Source: Castellaniella sp. UBA6218 (GTDB lineage Bacteria > Pseudomonadota > Gammaproteobacteria > Burkholderiales > Burkholderiaceae_B). Taken from it: 16,203 nucleotides of DNA. Below, in pieces: positions 14,836-16,203 of this stretch; within the stretch, counting starts at the first letter, position 1, and each line of letters starts with the position of its first letter. Below the pieces are notes generated by a model that searched no databases, was not told the DNA's origin, and worked only from the letters and a program-made list of their open reading frames with translations. The position numbers and the translations under genes were made by a program. The stretch spans positions 1 to 16,203 of the forward strand of contig DISE01000055.1 of the NCBI GenBank assembly GCA_002421865.1. The letters run 5' to 3'.

Positions 14836-14941
14836 GGTCTCCTCGTCTATTCGTGTGATGACAGATCGAGATTATCATCGCCATTATTCATTGAATAAAT
14901 TCATACAATTCAATTTATTCATATAAAGGAAACCTGCCTTC
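14836..14941. promoter_or_regulatory. Divergent AT-rich control region with ATTCA/TGAAT operator array
   Basis: In an otherwise GC-rich region, bases 14871-14927 are only 11/57 G+C. A perfect 10-bp inverted repeat, TGAATAAATT (14892-14901) and AATTTATTCA (14912-14921), has a 10-base spacer. ATTCA recurs at 14886, 14899, 14908 and 14917, and ATTCA-T-TGAAT at 14886-14896 is a second small palindrome. GATAAT on the minus strand (14871-14876) is a plausible -10 for the CoA-transferase gene, and the array lies directly upstream of it, where a LysR activator would bind. AAAGGA at 14925-14930 is the LysR gene's ribosome-binding site. Binding by this LysR protein is inferred from position. Confidence 0.65.
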
Positions 14942-15862
14942 ATGGACATGCGCGCGCTCAGCTACTTCATCGAAACCGCCAGGCGGCAGAATTTCACCCA
15001 TGCCGCCGCAGCCTTGGGCGTCACGCAATCGACCGTCAGCAAAATGATCCGCCAGCTGGAAGACGAGATCGGAGCGCCGCTGCTGGATCGTGAACGACGG
15101 CCAGCCCGGCTCACCGACATGGGCCGCGTGGTCCTGGCGCGCGGGCAGGACGTGCTCGCGGCGCACCGTGCCTTGTTGCGCGACATCGCCCGCACCCAGG
15201 CGCTGGAACTGGGCCGGCTGGATCTCGGCCTGCCACCGATGATCAACCGTCTGTTCACCGCGCCCCTGAAGGAATACCGCCAGCTTTATCCGAAGATCGA
15301 GGTCGCGCTGCACGAGGACACGGGACAGGCCATCGAGCGCCAGGTGGCGGAAGGCCGTCTCGATCTGGGTTTCAGTCTGATGCCGGTGGCGCCGGAACTG
15401 GGTCTGCGCCCGCGGGTCGTCGCCCGGCACCGGATTCTGGCCGTCGGCCAGCCCGGGCTGATGCGGCCGTTGCCGCCTGCGCCCGGCATCGGGGATCTGC
15501 GCGGCCGGCCGCTGGTTCTGCTGGAAGACGACTTTGCGCTGTCCCGCCTGCTGGACCGGCAATTCCAGGCCGCCGGCTTCGAGCCGCTGATCGCTGCCCG
15601 CAGCGGCCAATGGGACTGGACCTTGTCCATGGCGCAAGCGGGCATGGGCATCGCGTTGCTGCCCGAGCCCTTCATCCGGACACCGGTGGATCCGGGGCTT
15701 GAGGCCCGCCCCTTGGGGCCCGACACACTGAGTTGGGACATCGCCCTGCTGTCGGCGGACTGGCCGATGCTCAGCCACGCGGCCCAGGCCTGGGTGGACC
15801 TGTGCCGCAAGCACATCGACGGCCCCTGGCCCCGGATGGAAGAGGACAGCGGGCCGGGCTGA
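14942..15862 (+). CDS. LysR-family transcriptional regulator
   Basis: A 306-residue LysR-type regulator. Residues 3-62 form the winged helix-turn-helix: the recognition unit AAAALGVTQSTVSKMIRQLE spans about 21-40, followed by GAPLLDRERRPARLTDMG. A linker helix (about 63-88) leads to the periplasmic-binding-protein-like effector domain (about 90-295): GRLDLGLPPMINRLFTAPL, then EGRLDLGFSLMPV, then MAQAGMGIALLPEPFI. The ligand is unknown. ATG at 14942 has AAAGGA 11 bases upstream; ATG two codons later (14948) would also serve and is slightly farther from the ribosome-binding site. It is divergent from the CoA-transferase gene, the usual LysR arrangement, so control of that gene and of itself is likely. 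It converges on ahpF, with a terminator between. Confidence 0.94.
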   Translation: MDMRALSYFIETARRQNFTHAAAALGVTQSTVSKMIRQLEDEIGAPLLDRERRPARLTDMGRVVLARGQDVLAAHRALLRDIARTQALELGRLDLGLPPMINRLFTAPLKEYRQLYPKIEVALHEDTGQAIERQVAEGRLDLGFSLMPVAPELGLRPRVVARHRILAVGQPGLMRPLPPAPGIGDLRGRPLVLLEDDFALSRLLDRQFQAAGFEPLIAARSGQWDWTLSMAQAGMGIALLPEPFIRTPVDPGLEARPLGPDTLSWDIALLSADWPMLSHAAQAWVDLCRKHIDGPWPRMEEDSGPG

Positions 15863-15894
15863 TCCGCGGCGCCCGGGCGGACGGCACGAACTGG

Positions 15895-15925
15895 AAAAAC
15901 GGGGGGCCGGAACAATCCGGCCCCC
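15895..15925 (-). terminator. Intrinsic terminator after ahpF (minus strand)
   Basis: GGGGGCCGGA (15902-15911) and TCCGGCCCCC (15916-15925) form a perfect 10-bp stem with a four-base loop. Read on the minus strand it is followed, after CG, by five T residues (complement of 15895-15899). It ends the ahpF transcript, 24 bp after its stop. On the plus strand it lacks a T-run, but the stem could still weakly stop transcripts from the convergent LysR gene. Confidence 0.85.
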
Positions 15926-15948
15926 GCGCCCGACGCATGCTCCGGGAA

Positions 15949-16203
15949 TCAGGCCACGGCCTTTTCCCCGGCATCGACCGAACTGCGGATCAAATGGTCG
16001 AAGGCGGCCAGGGCGGCCTTGGCGCCTTCGCCGGCGGCGATGATGATCTGCTTGTACGGAACCGTCGTCGCGTCGCCCGCCGCGAACACGCCGGGCACCG
16101 AAGTCTGGCCACGGGCGTCGACCACGATCTCGCCATGCTTGCTGAGCTCGACCGTACCCTTGAGCCACTCGGTGTTGGGCACCAGGCCGATCTGGATGAA
16201 CAC
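15949..16203 (-). CDS. ahpF: Alkyl hydroperoxide reductase subunit F, C-terminal part (partial at window end)
   Basis: This is the last 84 residues of AhpF, the flavoprotein that passes electrons from NADH to the peroxidase AhpC for removal of hydrogen and alkyl peroxides. The visible part is the end of the thioredoxin-reductase-like FAD domain. FIQIGLVPNTEWLKG is followed by GEIVVDARGQTSVPGVFAAGD, in which the terminal GD contacts FAD, then TTVPYKQIIIAAGEGAKAALAAFDHLIR. The sequence VPYKQIIIAAGEGAKA distinguishes AhpF from ordinary thioredoxin reductase (TrxB). The N-terminal thioredoxin-fold domain and the redox Cys-X-X-Cys lie beyond the window, and the first visible Met is internal, not a start. 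A terminator follows, so this is the last gene of its transcript. ahpC is probably upstream outside the window; this is inference. Confidence 0.92.
   Translation of the reverse strand: MFIQIGLVPNTEWLKGTVELSKHGEIVVDARGQTSVPGVFAAGDATTVPYKQIIIAAGEGAKAALAAFDHLIRSSVDAGEKAVA

Noticed and set aside
12595..14898. A 767-codon plus-strand open frame antisense to leuE and the CoA-transferase gene
   Set aside because: Its translation is rich in Arg, Gln, Gly, His and Asp with no domain logic. It spans two genes with clear family motifs on the other strand. Long antisense frames are expected at this G+C content.
15901..15906. Run of six G as a phase-variable tract
   Set aside because: It is outside any gene and is explained as the 5' arm of the ahpF terminator stem.
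1..16203. Search for tRNA/rRNA genes, CRISPR arrays, insertion sequences, toxin-antitoxin or phage genes
   Set aside because: None seen: no cloverleaf-like sequence, no regularly spaced direct repeats with unique spacers, and no transposase, integrase or small toxin-like genes.

Overview
The window is ordinary high-GC chromosomal DNA. The TolA/TolB/Pal sequences, gene order and codon use suggest a betaproteobacterium of the order Burkholderiales, most like the Alcaligenaceae (Bordetella/Achromobacter/Castellaniella type). This rests on recalled protein similarity and cannot be pinned to a genus. There are no rRNA or tRNA genes, insertion sequences, CRISPR arrays or phage genes. Coding density is high, and nearly all the very long extra open frames are antisense shadows of real genes.

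Layout. (1) 1-386: 3' end of proS (prolyl-tRNA synthetase). (2) 452-6617, plus strand: the Tol-Pal envelope cluster ybgC-tolQ-tolR-tolA-tolB-pal, a strong intrinsic terminator, then cpoB (ybgF) and a translationally coupled alpha/beta hydrolase. Gaps between ybgC and tolB are at most 13 bp or are overlaps. (3) 6633-7154, minus: a periplasmic PCu(A)C copper chaperone with an exact metal-binding motif. It is convergent with the hydrolase and divergent from a hotdog-fold thioesterase (7270-7767, plus). (4) 7764-12407, minus: a complete BMP-type ABC importer operon, transcribed ATPase, permease, permease, substrate-binding protein. It is of the purine-nucleoside family, but its actual ligand is unknown. 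(5) 12640-13275, minus: leuE-like amino-acid exporter. (6) 13324-14832, minus: class I acetyl-CoA hydrolase/CoA-transferase, divergent from a LysR regulator (14942-15862, plus) across an AT-rich, repeat-filled control region. (7) 15949-16203, minus: 3' end of ahpF with its own terminator.

How the genes work together. TolQ-TolR form the proton-driven inner-membrane motor that energises TolA. TolA reaches across the periplasm to TolB and the peptidoglycan-bound lipoprotein Pal, constricting the outer membrane during division. CpoB links this machine to peptidoglycan synthesis. The ABC genes form one importer. LysR probably controls the CoA-transferase gene.

I did not find an undescribed multi-gene system. 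The items most worth a second look are the ATTCA/TGAAT operator array between the CoA-transferase and LysR genes, the terminator inside the tol-pal cluster, the repeat-rich TolA stalk, the hydrolase coupled to cpoB, and the 232-bp control region upstream of the ABC operon.
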